The notes: a model not told the origin generated them from the sequence alone. Shown: positions 51,030 to 60,463, numbered from the stretch's first letter. The stretch is DNA of 64,000 bases from DASQZT01 sp035638575 (GCA_035638575.1 DASQZT010000232.1:1-64000), one strand, 5' to 3'. Translations and numbers: made by a program.

Positions 51030-52154
51030 CTACACGTCGCCGAATTCGGTCTTCCACACGGCTTCGCCGTTGCGGTACATCGCCGTGCGGCCCAGAATCC
51101 CGAACAGCGTGCTGATACACGATCGCTCCGCCACGTTCTCCACCTTGCCGGTCTCGATGCGCGTCAGGAAGGCCTCGATGCCGTCGAAGGTGATGTCGCG
51201 CGGCGAAGGGATGGTGTCGATGTCCCTGGCGGCTTTGTGGTGGATCATGCGCAAGCGCGACGTTTCCATCACGCCTTTCGTGCCGGTGAACTCCTCGCCG
51301 ACTTTGCTGTAACCGGCCGGCGTGATCTGGTTGGCCTCGAAGTTCACGTGGATGCCGTTGGGGAACTCGAAGGTCAGGCTCGTGTGATCGTAGATTTCCA
51401 TGGTTGTGCGCACCTTGCGCCCGCCCATGCCCGTCACCCGGATGGGCCGGGCGGCCAGGAACCAGTGCAGCACGTCGAAATTGTGGCAGTCCTGCTCGAC
51501 GATGAAATCGCCCGAGTAGTCCTTGTAGCAAAACCAGTTGCGCAGTTTCTCGATCTTGGGATCGTCGTAGGGGACGCGGTGGAAGGGGTCGGCGGCGATC
51601 CAAAAGGCGCGCGCATTCACCACTTCGCCGATCAGGCCTTGCTGGATCCTCTTGTACGCCTCCAGGTAGACGGGGCCGTAGCGCTGCTGGAACCCCACCG
51701 CCAGATCCTTCTTCGGATCGGCCTTGCGGCCTGCGGCCATGGATCGCTTGACGCCCGCGAGATCGACGCCCATGGGCTTCTCGCAGTAGATGTGCTTGCG
51801 CGACTGGACGGCCGCTTCCAGCATGCGGGGATGCTCGAAGGGCGGGCTGGCAATGACCACGGCGTCCACGTCGGAGGCCAGCAGCTTTTCAAAATCGGTA
51901 TAGGTCGCGGGATTCTGGAGTTTGATCTGCGCCGTGGCGTTCTCGATGCGGTCGGGGAACAGGTCGCAGAGCGCCGTGACGCGGGCGCGCGAGTCGCCAT
52001 TGAAGATGCCGGCGTCATAAGTGCCGCGGCCGCCCGAGCCGATAAGCCCCACGGTGATCTTGGAATTCGCTTGCGAGCCCCGCACGGCCTGCGGCGCCAC
52101 GATGGAGAAGGCAGCCGCCTTCCACATGAGTTCTCGACGGGAAACAGGATTCAA
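51030..52154 (-). CDS. Gfo/Idh/MocA-family oxidoreductase with Tat leader
   Basis: A 374-residue NAD(P)-dependent sugar or inositol dehydrogenase type enzyme. The twin-arginine leader is SRRELMWKAAAFSIVAPQAVRG. The Rossmann motif is VGLIGSGGRGTYD, and CEKPMG carries the conserved lysine. The C-terminal domain (DYSGDFIVEQDCHNFDVLHWF) holds the catalytic His/Asp region. Exported members of this family are frequent in Acidobacteria and Planctomycetes. Possible substrates are glycans or keto-sugars; none is indicated by neighbours. GGAGG lies upstream of ATG 52154. Confidence 0.9.
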   Translation of the reverse strand: MNPVSRRELMWKAAAFSIVAPQAVRGSQANSKITVGLIGSGGRGTYDAGIFNGDSRARVTALCDLFPDRIENATAQIKLQNPATYTDFEKLLASDVDAVVIASPPFEHPRMLEAAVQSRKHIYCEKPMGVDLAGVKRSMAAGRKADPKKDLAVGFQQRYGPVYLEAYKRIQQGLIGEVVNARAFWIAADPFHRVPYDDPKIEKLRNWFCYKDYSGDFIVEQDCHNFDVLHWFLAARPIRVTGMGGRKVRTTMEIYDHTSLTFEFPNGIHVNFEANQITPAGYSKVGEEFTGTKGVMETSRLRMIHHKAARDIDTIPSPRDITFDGIEAFLTRIETGKVENVAERSCISTLFGILGRTAMYRNGEAVWKTEFGDV

Positions 52155-52229
52155 GGCTTCTAACCTCCAAATAGAATGATATAGGGGATTGGCGGCGTTT
52201 GCTATACTGCCGGACGAAGGGAGGGCTCG

Positions 52230-53756
52230 ATGGCGATTTCATTTCGACTGATGGCGCTGTGTCCGTTGGCCCTGGCGGCGTTTGCGGCGGGAGAATCGAG
52301 CGCGGTTTCCGGCGCGGCCAATCGCGTGGAACAGGCGGCCGCGAAGACGCCCGCCCCCCTGGCCATGGAATTCCGGATGACGGCGGCGCAGGCCTTGCAG
52401 GCGCGCTATCCGGAGCTGGCCCGAGAATTCGTGGACGCCGCGCTGGCGCAGTTGCGCGCCGGAGTGAAGCCGGACGCCGAAGTGGTTCGCGCCTTGGCCG
52501 AGGTCGCGCCCGCGGAGGCGGTTTCCCTTGTGCCCAAGCTGGGCCCGGACAGCACGCTGGCCTTGATCGCGGCTCTCGGTCCGGCCGGACACGTGGCCGA
52601 AGCGGGCCGGTTGTTCCAGGATATGGCCGCGCGGGTCTCCTTCGACGCGATGGAGCCCGCCGATGTGTGGCCGCTGCTGAACCTGGCGCACTTCGCGCCC
52701 ACGACGGCGGCGGACTTCTACGAGCGCGTGCTTCAGGCGGCCTCCGCGCCGGATTACGGCCGGAAAGCCAGGAGCAGCGTCACCGCGACTTTTCGGGTGG
52801 GCTCCGCGAACATTGCCACGGACAATTCCCGCGACGCCTTGCTCGTCTCGGCCGGCGTGCGGCTGCGCGCGCTCGAGCCGGAGCGCGCTGCGAAATTCCA
52901 ATCGGTGCTCGGCCGCTGGGACTTGGCCGGTCCGCTGAGCATCCGAAGCGTCCGGCTGATCCGCGACGGTGCGGCCTCCCCGAGCGCGAATCCTCCCGAG
53001 GTAAATTCCATCCAGCAGCGCATCGGGAAGATGCGAGGGCTGCCGACCGACGCCGACCGGGCGAAGCTGGCGATCGAGGTGGCCAAAGATATCCGCGCAC
53101 TGCCGCCGGGGCCCGCCAAGCTGAGTCTGGCCAACAGCATCTGCAATCTCGCGACCGAAGGCGACCTCGGCAAAGAGGCGCTGGCAGCGGTCGCCGCCGC
53201 CTTGGAACAGGCGATGCGCGAGACCCCCGCCGATGCGGGCGCTTACTTCGAGCTGGCCAGCCTGGTGCGCTACGAGCACGTCCCCGCGCCGCCGTCGGAC
53301 CCATCGCTGGATGCCGCCGATGCTGTCCTGGCGCTTCGGCAACAGATGGTGCAGGGCAACGATTTCACGCTGCCGGGCCTCGACGGCAAGCAGTACACGC
53401 TCCGGGCGCTGCGCGGCCGCGTGGTGCTGGTGAACTTCTGGGCCACCTGGTGCCCGCCGTGCCGCAAAGAGATGCCGGACATGGAGAAGCTCTATCGCGC
53501 GTTCGAAAAGAAGGGATTCACCGTGCTGGCCATTTCCGACGAAGCGCGGGAAACCGTGGCCGGCTACCTGCAAAAGCAGGACTACACGTTCCCCATTCTG
53601 CTCGACCCGGGCGGCACGGCGCACGCAGCATTTGGCGTGTCGGGAATTCCCAAGAGCTTCCTGTTCGACCGCGAGGGAAATCTCGCGGCCGAGGCGATGG
53701 ACATGCGGACGGAGCGCCAGTTTCTCGAGATGCTGAAGAGCGCCGGGCTGGAGTAG
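52230..53756 (+). CDS. Exported TlpA-like thioredoxin with a long helical N-terminal domain
   Basis: A 508-residue protein with a signal peptide (ISFRLMALCPLALAAFAAG). Residues ~30-365 are Ala-rich and helical, possibly HEAT- or TPR-like, with no recognisable family. The C-terminal ~140 residues form a TlpA/ResA-type thioredoxin with the motif WCPPC (Cys408, Cys411) in VNFWATWCPPCRKEMPDM and the cis-Pro in SGIPKSFLFDREG. It should reduce or isomerise disulfides in the periplasm, for example in cytochrome c maturation. A TATACT box lies upstream and GGGAGGG precedes the ATG. Confidence 0.85.
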   Translation: MAISFRLMALCPLALAAFAAGESSAVSGAANRVEQAAAKTPAPLAMEFRMTAAQALQARYPELAREFVDAALAQLRAGVKPDAEVVRALAEVAPAEAVSLVPKLGPDSTLALIAALGPAGHVAEAGRLFQDMAARVSFDAMEPADVWPLLNLAHFAPTTAADFYERVLQAASAPDYGRKARSSVTATFRVGSANIATDNSRDALLVSAGVRLRALEPERAAKFQSVLGRWDLAGPLSIRSVRLIRDGAASPSANPPEVNSIQQRIGKMRGLPTDADRAKLAIEVAKDIRALPPGPAKLSLANSICNLATEGDLGKEALAAVAAALEQAMRETPADAGAYFELASLVRYEHVPAPPSDPSLDAADAVLALRQQMVQGNDFTLPGLDGKQYTLRALRGRVVLVNFWATWCPPCRKEMPDMEKLYRAFEKKGFTVLAISDEARETVAGYLQKQDYTFPILLDPGGTAHAAFGVSGIPKSFLFDREGNLAAEAMDMRTERQFLEMLKSAGLE

Positions 53757-53762
53757 CCCCGC

Positions 53763-54704
53763 TCAGTGAGCCAGATCGCCGCGCGGCTTGCCCTGCGTGA
53801 TCTCGTCGTAAGCGTCCTTGATCTGCGTCTTCAGACTGCCCGCCGCCACCCACGTCTGCACCGAAGCCGGCATCTGGATCGAGGCCTGCAGCTCCTCCAC
53901 TTTCTTGCCCTGTTCGATGCCCGCCTTCACCGCCTTGTGCAGTTCGGTCATGAACTCGGCCTGTCCGGTGATTAGCTCGCGGCCGCCCGGAAGGCCGTGG
54001 CCGGGTAGCACGTGCTTCACCTTCAGCTTCTCCACGGCGTGCAGGACCGTGGGCCAGTTGCCGATGTTCGCGTCCATGGTGGCGTTGTGCGGCCCGTTCA
54101 CCACCGCGTCGCCCGAGCAGAGCACCTGCTCCTTGGGCAGATAAACGAAGCCGTCGCCGCGCGTGTGGGCCCAGCCGTAGTTGTGGAACTCCACCTTTCG
54201 CGAGCCGTCGTTCAGCACATACGACGCCTCGTTGATGTCCTGCTTGGGAGGCTCGGGGCCGTCGCGCTTCAGCTCCGCCACGTCCGCGCGGGTCTTGGCG
54301 GCGGCCTGCCAGCGCGCGGGCTCGAGGCGCTTCAGTTCCTCGGCCACACCTTTGAAGGCCAGGGTCGTGGCGCCCGCCTGGGTCCAGACAGGATTGCCGT
54401 ACAGGTGATCGCCGTGGTGGTGCGTGTCGAAAACGTACTTCACCGGCTTCGATGACAGCCGTTTGGCGTCCGCCATCGCGCCGCGCGCGCCGCTGGGAAA
54501 ATTGGCGTCCACCACGATGAGGTAGTCCTTCATCTCGATGATGACGTTGTTGCAGTGCCCCTGGTCCATATCGCCTTCGCGGAACCACACTCCGGGGACG
54601 ATCAGCCGGACCGTCTCGGGATTGGCGTCCGACCGTGAAACGAACAGGGCGATGGCGCCGAACGAGACGAACACGAGTAACAGCAGGGCGCGAAGCCGGT
54701 TCAT
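53763..54704 (-). CDS. Exported metallo-beta-lactamase-fold hydrolase
   Basis: A 313-residue protein from ATG 54704, which follows a G-rich ribosome-binding stretch; an in-frame ATG at 54788 would add a basic, unlikely leader. The signal peptide is NRLRALLLLVFVSFGAIALF. The metal site is THHHGDHLYG, followed by GWAHTRGDGFVYLP, CSGDAVVNG and LPGHGLPGG, giving the usual His/Asp ligands of the binuclear zinc centre. It resembles quinoprotein-relay or lactamase-like MBL proteins; the substrate is unknown. Confidence 0.87.
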   Translation of the reverse strand: MNRLRALLLLVFVSFGAIALFVSRSDANPETVRLIVPGVWFREGDMDQGHCNNVIIEMKDYLIVVDANFPSGARGAMADAKRLSSKPVKYVFDTHHHGDHLYGNPVWTQAGATTLAFKGVAEELKRLEPARWQAAAKTRADVAELKRDGPEPPKQDINEASYVLNDGSRKVEFHNYGWAHTRGDGFVYLPKEQVLCSGDAVVNGPHNATMDANIGNWPTVLHAVEKLKVKHVLPGHGLPGGRELITGQAEFMTELHKAVKAGIEQGKKVEELQASIQMPASVQTWVAAGSLKTQIKDAYDEITQGKPRGDLAH

Positions 54705-54738
54705 GGTGCGACCCCCCTCTGGATTACTGTACACCCGT

Positions 54739-56103
54739 TTACCGCGGCGGGTAACCCTTGAGCGAGTCTTCGATCTTGGCTTTGTCACCCACCACCACGA
54801 ACGTCATCTTGGCCGGGCTGAGGTAGGTCTCGGCCATCCGCTGCACGTCCTGCCGCGTCACCGCGTTCACTTTCTGGATGTAGGTTTTCAGGTAGTCGTC
54901 CGGCAGCCCGTGCAGGTCCACCAGCGAGAGCTGTCCGATGATTCCCTGGTTGGACGAGTTCTGGAGCACGAAAAATCCGCCCATCAGGTTCTGAATGCCC
55001 TTCAATTCCTTGGCATCGGGCGGCTCTTTGCGCAGCCGGTCGATCTCGAAAAGAATCTCGTGGATGGAATCCCCGGTGAACTTCGTGGTGACGTCCGCCG
55101 ACTCCTCCCAGTAGGACGTGCGGTAACGCGCGGCCACCTGGCTGCGCGGCGAATAGGTATAACCCTTCTGTTCGCGAATGTTGTTGGTGATGCGCGAGGT
55201 GAATGCGCCGCCAAGCAGGGAATTCGTCACCGCCAGCGGAACGTAATCCTTGTCGCCGGGACCGATCGGCATCGCCAGGCCGATCGCCAGCGTGGACTGC
55301 ACGGCCTCCGGGCGATCGATCAGCACCAGGCGTCCGGCAGCCACGGGGCTGGGCGGAGTCCGCTTGACCGCCGGGCCGGCGGTCCAATCCTGAAATGCCG
55401 CCTCGATAGTCCTCTTCACCGCCGGATCGAAGCGCCCCACGATGTACAGATGGGTCCGCTGCGCCCCGGCGTTCTCGGCGTAGAACTTCCGCGCGTCGGC
55501 GATGGAGAAGCCCTTGAGCTGGCTCTCCGTTGGAAACAGCCGGCCGTACGGATGGCCGGGGTACAGGTTGGCGGCGAAGGACTGGCCGGCCTGGGCCTGC
55601 GGGGTGGAGAGTTGCACCGTGAGCTGCCGCAGCAGGTTGCCGCGCACGCGCTCCAGTTCGCTCTCGGGCAGCTTGGGATGCCGCAGCACGTCCGCCACCA
55701 GCTTCACCGCGTCCGCCGTGAATTCGCTGAGCACATCGAGGTTCACGGAGGACTCGTCGTTTCCGGCGCTGACGTCCAGTTGGCCGCCCATGCGGGCCGC
55801 CTCGTTGGCCAACTCCGCCGCGGTCCTGGTCTGGGTGCCCTCTTTCATCAGCTCGGTGGTGAGGTTCGAAAGCCAGACCTGGCCGGCGCTCTCGTTGAAG
55901 TGTCCGAAAGCCATCCGGGCGCCCACGCTCACGATCGGAACCGAGCCGTATTGCGCCAGCGTCACCTTCATCCCGTTTTTCAGGGTGTAAGTTTCGACCG
56001 GCGGAAGAGCAAATGGCTTGGGAGTGCCGAGCGGCGGAGGAGCCTCTTTTTCCTGCGCGGCCATCGAGCACACCGCGAGAACGCCGAGCGCCACGATCTT
56101 CAT
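54739..56103 (-). CDS. M16-family peptidase homologue lacking the zinc motif
   Basis: A 454-residue exported protein of the insulinase/MPP superfamily. The signal peptide is KIVALGVLAVCSMAAQ. Where active members have HxxEH, this one reads FGHFNESAGQVWLSNLTTELMKEG, so it cannot bind the catalytic zinc. It retains the C-terminal R/Y motif region (NNIREQKGYTYSPRSQ) that in M16B pairs contributes to the partner's active site. Its start overlaps the stop of the active M16 gene by 4 nt, indicating a heterodimer. Confidence 0.88.
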   Translation of the reverse strand: MKIVALGVLAVCSMAAQEKEAPPPLGTPKPFALPPVETYTLKNGMKVTLAQYGSVPIVSVGARMAFGHFNESAGQVWLSNLTTELMKEGTQTRTAAELANEAARMGGQLDVSAGNDESSVNLDVLSEFTADAVKLVADVLRHPKLPESELERVRGNLLRQLTVQLSTPQAQAGQSFAANLYPGHPYGRLFPTESQLKGFSIADARKFYAENAGAQRTHLYIVGRFDPAVKRTIEAAFQDWTAGPAVKRTPPSPVAAGRLVLIDRPEAVQSTLAIGLAMPIGPGDKDYVPLAVTNSLLGGAFTSRITNNIREQKGYTYSPRSQVAARYRTSYWEESADVTTKFTGDSIHEILFEIDRLRKEPPDAKELKGIQNLMGGFFVLQNSSNQGIIGQLSLVDLHGLPDDYLKTYIQKVNAVTRQDVQRMAETYLSPAKMTFVVVGDKAKIEDSLKGYPPR

Positions 56104-57503
56104 TGCGCGCCCCCTTTCGCCGCCGCGGGCTTTGGCGCCGCCGCGCCGGCTTCCAGCACCAGCACCGTCCGGTTGCCAGGCCGCAGATACTCGCTGGCGG
56201 TCTTTTGGACCAGCTCCGGCGTCACCTTCCGCAGGTTGTCCTCCAGCTTGTTGATATATGCCGGATTGTCGTCGAACAGGGCGAAAGAGGCCATCAGGTT
56301 GGCCCTGCCGAATCCCCCGAATTGCGTCAGCGACTGGTAATACTGCGACCGGAATTTCACCAGCGCGCGATCCAACACGTCCTTCGACGGCGGCTTCTGC
56401 CGCAGCCCTTCGATGACCGCGCTCGCCGCCTCCAGGATCTGGTCGGGCTTCACGCTGGCATCGTGAATCAGGTCGGCCATCCACAGCATCGGCCCCTGGT
56501 AGTCGTACTGGTTGCCCAGCAGGTTGATGCCGCCGTCCACCGAATCGGTGAATCCGCGCTTCTTCACCAGCTCCTGCGTCAGCAGGCTGTCGTCGCCCTC
56601 GACCAGCATCTGGTCGATCAGCACCATGGCGTCGTGCTCCGGGGTCATGCGCTCCGGCATGTGGTAGGCGATTGCCAGCGCGGGCTTTTCGGCCAGCTTG
56701 TCGATCTTGGTGAAGCGCTTCTCGGCCTCCTGGCGCGGCTCCGTGAGATCCGGCCTGGGCGGCAGCTTCGAAGCGCGAATCCCCCCGAAGTATTTCTCGA
56801 TCCACCGCTTGGCCTGGTCCTCGTCGAAGTCTCCCACTAGCACGAGCGCCGCGTTGTTCGGCGCGTAGAACGTCTGCGAAAACTCCCGCGCGTCGCTCAG
56901 CGTCGCGGCTTCGATGTCCCCCAGGTCCCCGTAAAAGTTGTGCGCGTTATACCAGTTCTGGTTGGCGTACTGCGGCATGTCGAGCCAAGGGAAGCTTCCA
57001 TAAGGGCGGTTCAAGACGTTGACCTTGACCTCGTTGCCCACGACTCCCTGCTGGTTCTTGAGGGTCTCCTCGGTGAGCGTCAGGTTCTTCATGCGGTCGG
57101 CTTCCCCCCACAGCATGATCTCCAGCGCGTGCGACGGCACAACCTCGAAGTAGTTGGTGAAATCGAATCGCGTGCTGCCGTTGGAGAGGCCGCCGTTGCC
57201 CTCGATCAGCTTGTCGAATTCCCCTTTGCCGAGGTTTTTCGAGCCTTCGAACATCAGGTGCTCGAACAGGTGCGCGAATCCCGTGCGGTTGCGCGGCTCG
57301 ATGCGGAACCCGATGTTGTAGTAGACCGCGATCACCACGGTGGGCGCGGTCGTGTCCTTCGAAAGCGCCACCTTCAACCCGTTGGACAGTTTGTAGTAGC
57401 TGATGGGAACCGTGAATTTGGCGGCCGGTTGGGCGCTCGCGGATAACGCTATCCCCGCGCCCAAAGCTGCGATACAGGCCAGACTGCGCGCCATGTGTGG
57501 CAA
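56100..57503 (-). CDS. M16-family zinc peptidase (active subunit)
   Basis: A 467-residue exported peptidase with the inverted zinc motif HLFEH (GFAHLFEHLMFEGSKNLG) and the downstream Glu in GNEVKVNV. The start is taken as TTG 57503, which lies 7 nt after GGAGG; the nearby ATG at 57494 has a worse-placed ribosome site. The signal peptide is MARSLACIAALGAGIALSASAQP. Together with the zinc-less homologue encoded just downstream it should form an M16B-type clamshell that degrades peptides in the periplasm. Confidence 0.88.
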   Translation of the reverse strand: MPHMARSLACIAALGAGIALSASAQPAAKFTVPISYYKLSNGLKVALSKDTTAPTVVIAVYYNIGFRIEPRNRTGFAHLFEHLMFEGSKNLGKGEFDKLIEGNGGLSNGSTRFDFTNYFEVVPSHALEIMLWGEADRMKNLTLTEETLKNQQGVVGNEVKVNVLNRPYGSFPWLDMPQYANQNWYNAHNFYGDLGDIEAATLSDAREFSQTFYAPNNAALVLVGDFDEDQAKRWIEKYFGGIRASKLPPRPDLTEPRQEAEKRFTKIDKLAEKPALAIAYHMPERMTPEHDAMVLIDQMLVEGDDSLLTQELVKKRGFTDSVDGGINLLGNQYDYQGPMLWMADLIHDASVKPDQILEAASAVIEGLRQKPPSKDVLDRALVKFRSQYYQSLTQFGGFGRANLMASFALFDDNPAYINKLEDNLRKVTPELVQKTASEYLRPGNRTVLVLEAGAAAPKPAAAKGGAQ

Positions 57504-57645
57504 GCGAATACCTCCAGATGAGTGACGGATGACCTGCTCGGAGGTCTCGGAACATCCTACCATTGGTGGGGCCGGCCGAGGGCCCGCGCCCGGGCGCCCC
57601 TCGCCTGCCTGTTAAACTGAAATATCCACCAGGAGAGGAGTTTCA

Positions 57646-58863
57646 ATGGCAGTACAAACCCGCCGGCAGGCGGCCGTGGTCGACGTCGGAGGTGTGAAGG
57701 TCGGCGGCAATCATCCCATTGTCGTCCAGTCCATGACCAACACCGACACCGTCGACGTCCCTTCCACCGTGAACCAGGTGATGGCCCTGGCGCGCGCCGG
57801 CTCGGAGCTGGTGCGCGTTACCGTCAACACCGAGCAGGCTGCCGCGGCGGTCCCCAAAATCGTCGAAACGCTGGATAAGTTCGGCGTGCGCGTGCCCATC
57901 ATCGGCGACTTTCACTATAACGGCCACATCCTCCTCAAGAAGTATCCGGAATGCGCCCGCGCGCTGGCCAAGTACCGCATCAACCCCGGCAATGTGAACA
58001 TCGGCCGCAAGACCGACGACAATTTCCGCGCCATGATCGAGGTGGCCATCGAAAACGGCCGGCCCGTGCGCATCGGGGTCAACTGGGGCTCGCTCGATTC
58101 CGCCCTGCTCACCCGCATGATGGACGAGAACTCGCGCCTGCCCGAACCCAAGGATGCTCGCGAAGTTACGCTGGATGCCATCGTGGTCAGTGCCATCGAG
58201 TCGGCCAAGGCCGCCGAGCGCCACGGACTGGCGCATGACAAGATCATCCTCAGCGCCAAGGTGAGCGGCGTGCAGGACCTCATCGATGTTTACCGGTCGC
58301 TGGCTGGAGCGTGCGATTACGCGCTGCACCTGGGGCTTACCGAGGCCGGCATGGGCAACAAGGGCGTCGTGGCCACCACCGCCGCGCTGGCGCCCCTGCT
58401 GCAGGAAGGCATCGGCGACACCATCCGCGCCTCGCTCACCCCCATGCCCAACGGCGACCGCACGGAAGAAGTGATCGTTTCGCAGCAGATCCTGCAATCG
58501 CTCGGCATCCGCAGTTTCACTCCGCAAGTCACCGCCTGCCCGGGATGCGGGCGCACCACCAGCACCTTCTTCCAGGAAATGGCCGACGAGATCCAGACCT
58601 ATCTCCGCGAACAAATGCCGCAGTGGAAGCCCACCCATCCGGGCGTGGAAGCCATGAAGGTGGCCGTGATGGGATGCGTGGTGAACGGCCCCGGCGAATC
58701 CAAGCATTCCAACATCGGGATATCCCTCCCCGGCACGTTCGAGGAGCCCAAGGCGCCGGTTTACGTGGACGGCCGCCTGCTGACCACATTAAAAGGCAAC
58801 CGAATTGTCGCGGAATTCATCCAAATCCTAGACGATTACGTATCGACGCACTACGCCGGGTAA
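57646..58863 (+). CDS. ispG: 4-hydroxy-3-methylbut-2-enyl diphosphate synthase
   Basis: A 405-residue enzyme of the methylerythritol phosphate pathway that reductively opens MEcPP to HMBPP using a [4Fe-4S] cluster. The cluster ligands are Cys298, Cys301 (TACPGCGRTT) and Cys344 (GCVVNGPGE) with Glu351. The N-terminal TIM-barrel blocks VDVGGVKVGGNHPIVVQSMTNTDT and INPGNVN are characteristic. Length matches the standard bacterial form without the plant-type insert. AGGAGAGGAG precedes the ATG. Confidence 0.96.
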   Translation: MAVQTRRQAAVVDVGGVKVGGNHPIVVQSMTNTDTVDVPSTVNQVMALARAGSELVRVTVNTEQAAAAVPKIVETLDKFGVRVPIIGDFHYNGHILLKKYPECARALAKYRINPGNVNIGRKTDDNFRAMIEVAIENGRPVRIGVNWGSLDSALLTRMMDENSRLPEPKDAREVTLDAIVVSAIESAKAAERHGLAHDKIILSAKVSGVQDLIDVYRSLAGACDYALHLGLTEAGMGNKGVVATTAALAPLLQEGIGDTIRASLTPMPNGDRTEEVIVSQQILQSLGIRSFTPQVTACPGCGRTTSTFFQEMADEIQTYLREQMPQWKPTHPGVEAMKVAVMGCVVNGPGESKHSNIGISLPGTFEEPKAPVYVDGRLLTTLKGNRIVAEFIQILDDYVSTHYAG

Positions 58864-58911
58864 TGCCATCTCACATTCGCGGCGTCTCACGCGTTACAGC
58901 TAAATATTGCT

Positions 58912-58920
58912 TGGTATAAT
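58912..58920 (+). promoter_or_regulatory. Extended -10 promoter for the yjbQ-like cluster
   Basis: TGG followed by a perfect TATAAT (58915-58920). No good -35 is visible, as expected for an extended -10 promoter. The predicted leader to ATG 58953 is about 25 nt and carries AAGGAT. Confidence 0.55.
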
Positions 58921-58952
58921 CGACCTACACACTCAATTCGAAAGGATTCTGG

Positions 58953-59456
58953 ATGCCTCACGCGAAGCTGGCACAAATTCACGTGGAAACTGCGGACGAA
59001 GGGGCGCCCGAAGTTTCACCAGTTAGTTTCAAAATGTTCAACCGCATCGTCGACTGGATCACCAACGAGCGCCTGCAATTGATCAACGTCACCGACCGCA
59101 TCAACGAAGTCGTTCGCAAGAGCGGAATCCGCGACGGCATGGTGCATCTCCAGTCTCTCCACACCACCACCGCGGTTTTCATCAATGAGTGGCAGGACGC
59201 GCTCCTGCACGACGTCCGCACATTCCTGGAAGATCTCATCCGGCGCGAAAGCTATTTCCGCCACAACGACCCGACTTACTCCGACTGCGAGCGCAAGAAC
59301 GCCGATTCGCACCTACGCGGAATGGTCATGGGCCAGAGCCTGTGCTTGCAAGTGCGCAATTCCGCCGTTCTGCTGGGCACCTGGCAGAGCATCATCCTGG
59401 CGGAGTTCGACGGCCCGCGCAGCCGCTCCATGTCGATCCAGGTCTCCGGCGTATAG
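58953..59456 (+). CDS. YjbQ/UPF0047 family protein
   Basis: A 167-residue protein of the UPF0047 family; some members show weak thiamine-phosphate synthase activity, but the true role is unresolved. Conserved blocks are MVHLQSLHTTTAVFINEWQDAL, the FRHNDPTYSDCERKNADSHLRGMVMG stretch with the metal-binding His, and GTWQSIILAEFDGPRSR. The gene starts a short cluster with DUF2203 and CYTH genes; the next ATG is 10 nt after its stop. Confidence 0.9.
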   Translation: MPHAKLAQIHVETADEGAPEVSPVSFKMFNRIVDWITNERLQLINVTDRINEVVRKSGIRDGMVHLQSLHTTTAVFINEWQDALLHDVRTFLEDLIRRESYFRHNDPTYSDCERKNADSHLRGMVMGQSLCLQVRNSAVLLGTWQSIILAEFDGPRSRSMSIQVSGV

Positions 59457-59466
59457 CGCCGCCCGC

Positions 59467-59907
59467 ATGCCCAAGCGCTTCACTCTCGCCGAAGCTCAGC
59501 AACTCATCCCCGAAGTCGAGCGCGTGGTCCGTGATGCGGTGGCGTTGAAATCCGAGTACGGCCAAGCCGAGCGCGCCCTTCAGTCCTTCACGGAACGCAT
59601 CATGCTCATGGGCGGAATGCTGGTCGACCTCGCCCGCGCCTACGAAGTCCGCACGCGCCGCGATGAAGTGGCCGCGCAACTGCGCAACTCCATCGAACAG
59701 TTGCAGGGGCTGGGCTGCGTGGTGAAGGATCTGGACATCGGGCTGGTCGACTTCCCGACCCTCTTCCGCGGCGAAGAGGTTTATCTGTGCTGGAAACTCG
59801 GCGAGCACGACATCGGGTTCTGGCATGGCGTGGACGAGGGATTCCGCGGCCGCAAGGCCATCGACCAGGATTTTCGCGAGCACCACCGCGGCGAACGTGA
59901 GCAGTAA
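59467..59907 (+). CDS. DUF2203 family protein
   Basis: A 146-residue cytoplasmic protein. It opens KRFTLAEAQQLIPEVERVV, has a helical middle, and ends with FPTLFRGEEVYLCWKLGEHDIGFWHGVDEGFRGR, the standard DUF2203 signature. Function unknown. It overlaps the following CYTH-domain gene by 11 nt, and the yjbQ-like gene precedes it closely, so all three are likely one operon. Confidence 0.88.
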   Translation: MPKRFTLAEAQQLIPEVERVVRDAVALKSEYGQAERALQSFTERIMLMGGMLVDLARAYEVRTRRDEVAAQLRNSIEQLQGLGCVVKDLDIGLVDFPTLFRGEEVYLCWKLGEHDIGFWHGVDEGFRGRKAIDQDFREHHRGEREQ

Positions 59908-60463
59908 ACAGGAAACCGAAATCAAGCTGGCGGTTCCGGATGCCGGCTCCGCGCGGCGCCTGTTGCGCGCCGCGGGCTTCCGTGTCCTCCACCGCAGGGT
60001 CTTCGAAGCCAACACGGTCTTCGACACGCCCGAACTGGCGTTGCGGAAGCGCGTGTCGCTGCTCCGCGTCCGCGAGGCCGGCCGCACCGTCACCCTGACC
60101 TACAAGGGGCCGCCGGCCGTGTCCCGCCACAAGAGCCGGGAAGAGCTGGAAATCGAAATCCCCTCTGCCCCGACCATCTCCGCCATCCTGGAGCGCCTAG
60201 GCTTCCACGTCACGTTTCGCTACGAGAAATACCGCACCGAATTCCACCAGCCGGGCCGCCGCGGCATCGCCATGTTGGACGAAACCCCGATCGGTGTTTT
60301 CCTCGAGCTGGAGGGGACCCCGCGGTGGATCGACCGGTCCGCGCGCAAGCTAGGCTTCGACGACAGCGTCTACATCACCGCCAGCTACGGGCGCCTGTAT
60401 CTGGAGTGGTGCGCCGGGCGCGGCGTGAAGCCATCGAACATGGTGTGGGGCCTGGACCGCTAA
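59897..60463 (+). CDS. CYTH-domain phosphohydrolase or class IV adenylate cyclase-like protein
   Basis: A 188-residue CYTH protein. The metal/triphosphate motif ETEIKL is at ~6-11, followed by basic residues LRKRVSLLRVREAGRTVTLTYKG that bind triphosphates, the EELEIEI strand, and YEKYRTEF and LDETPIGVFLELEG acidic strands. The family includes CyaB-type adenylate cyclases, thiamine triphosphatases and inorganic triphosphatases; these cannot be told apart here. GTG 59897 lies inside the end of the DUF2203 gene. Confidence 0.85.
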   Translation: MSSKQETEIKLAVPDAGSARRLLRAAGFRVLHRRVFEANTVFDTPELALRKRVSLLRVREAGRTVTLTYKGPPAVSRHKSREELEIEIPSAPTISAILERLGFHVTFRYEKYRTEFHQPGRRGIAMLDETPIGVFLELEGTPRWIDRSARKLGFDDSVYITASYGRLYLEWCAGRGVKPSNMVWGLDR

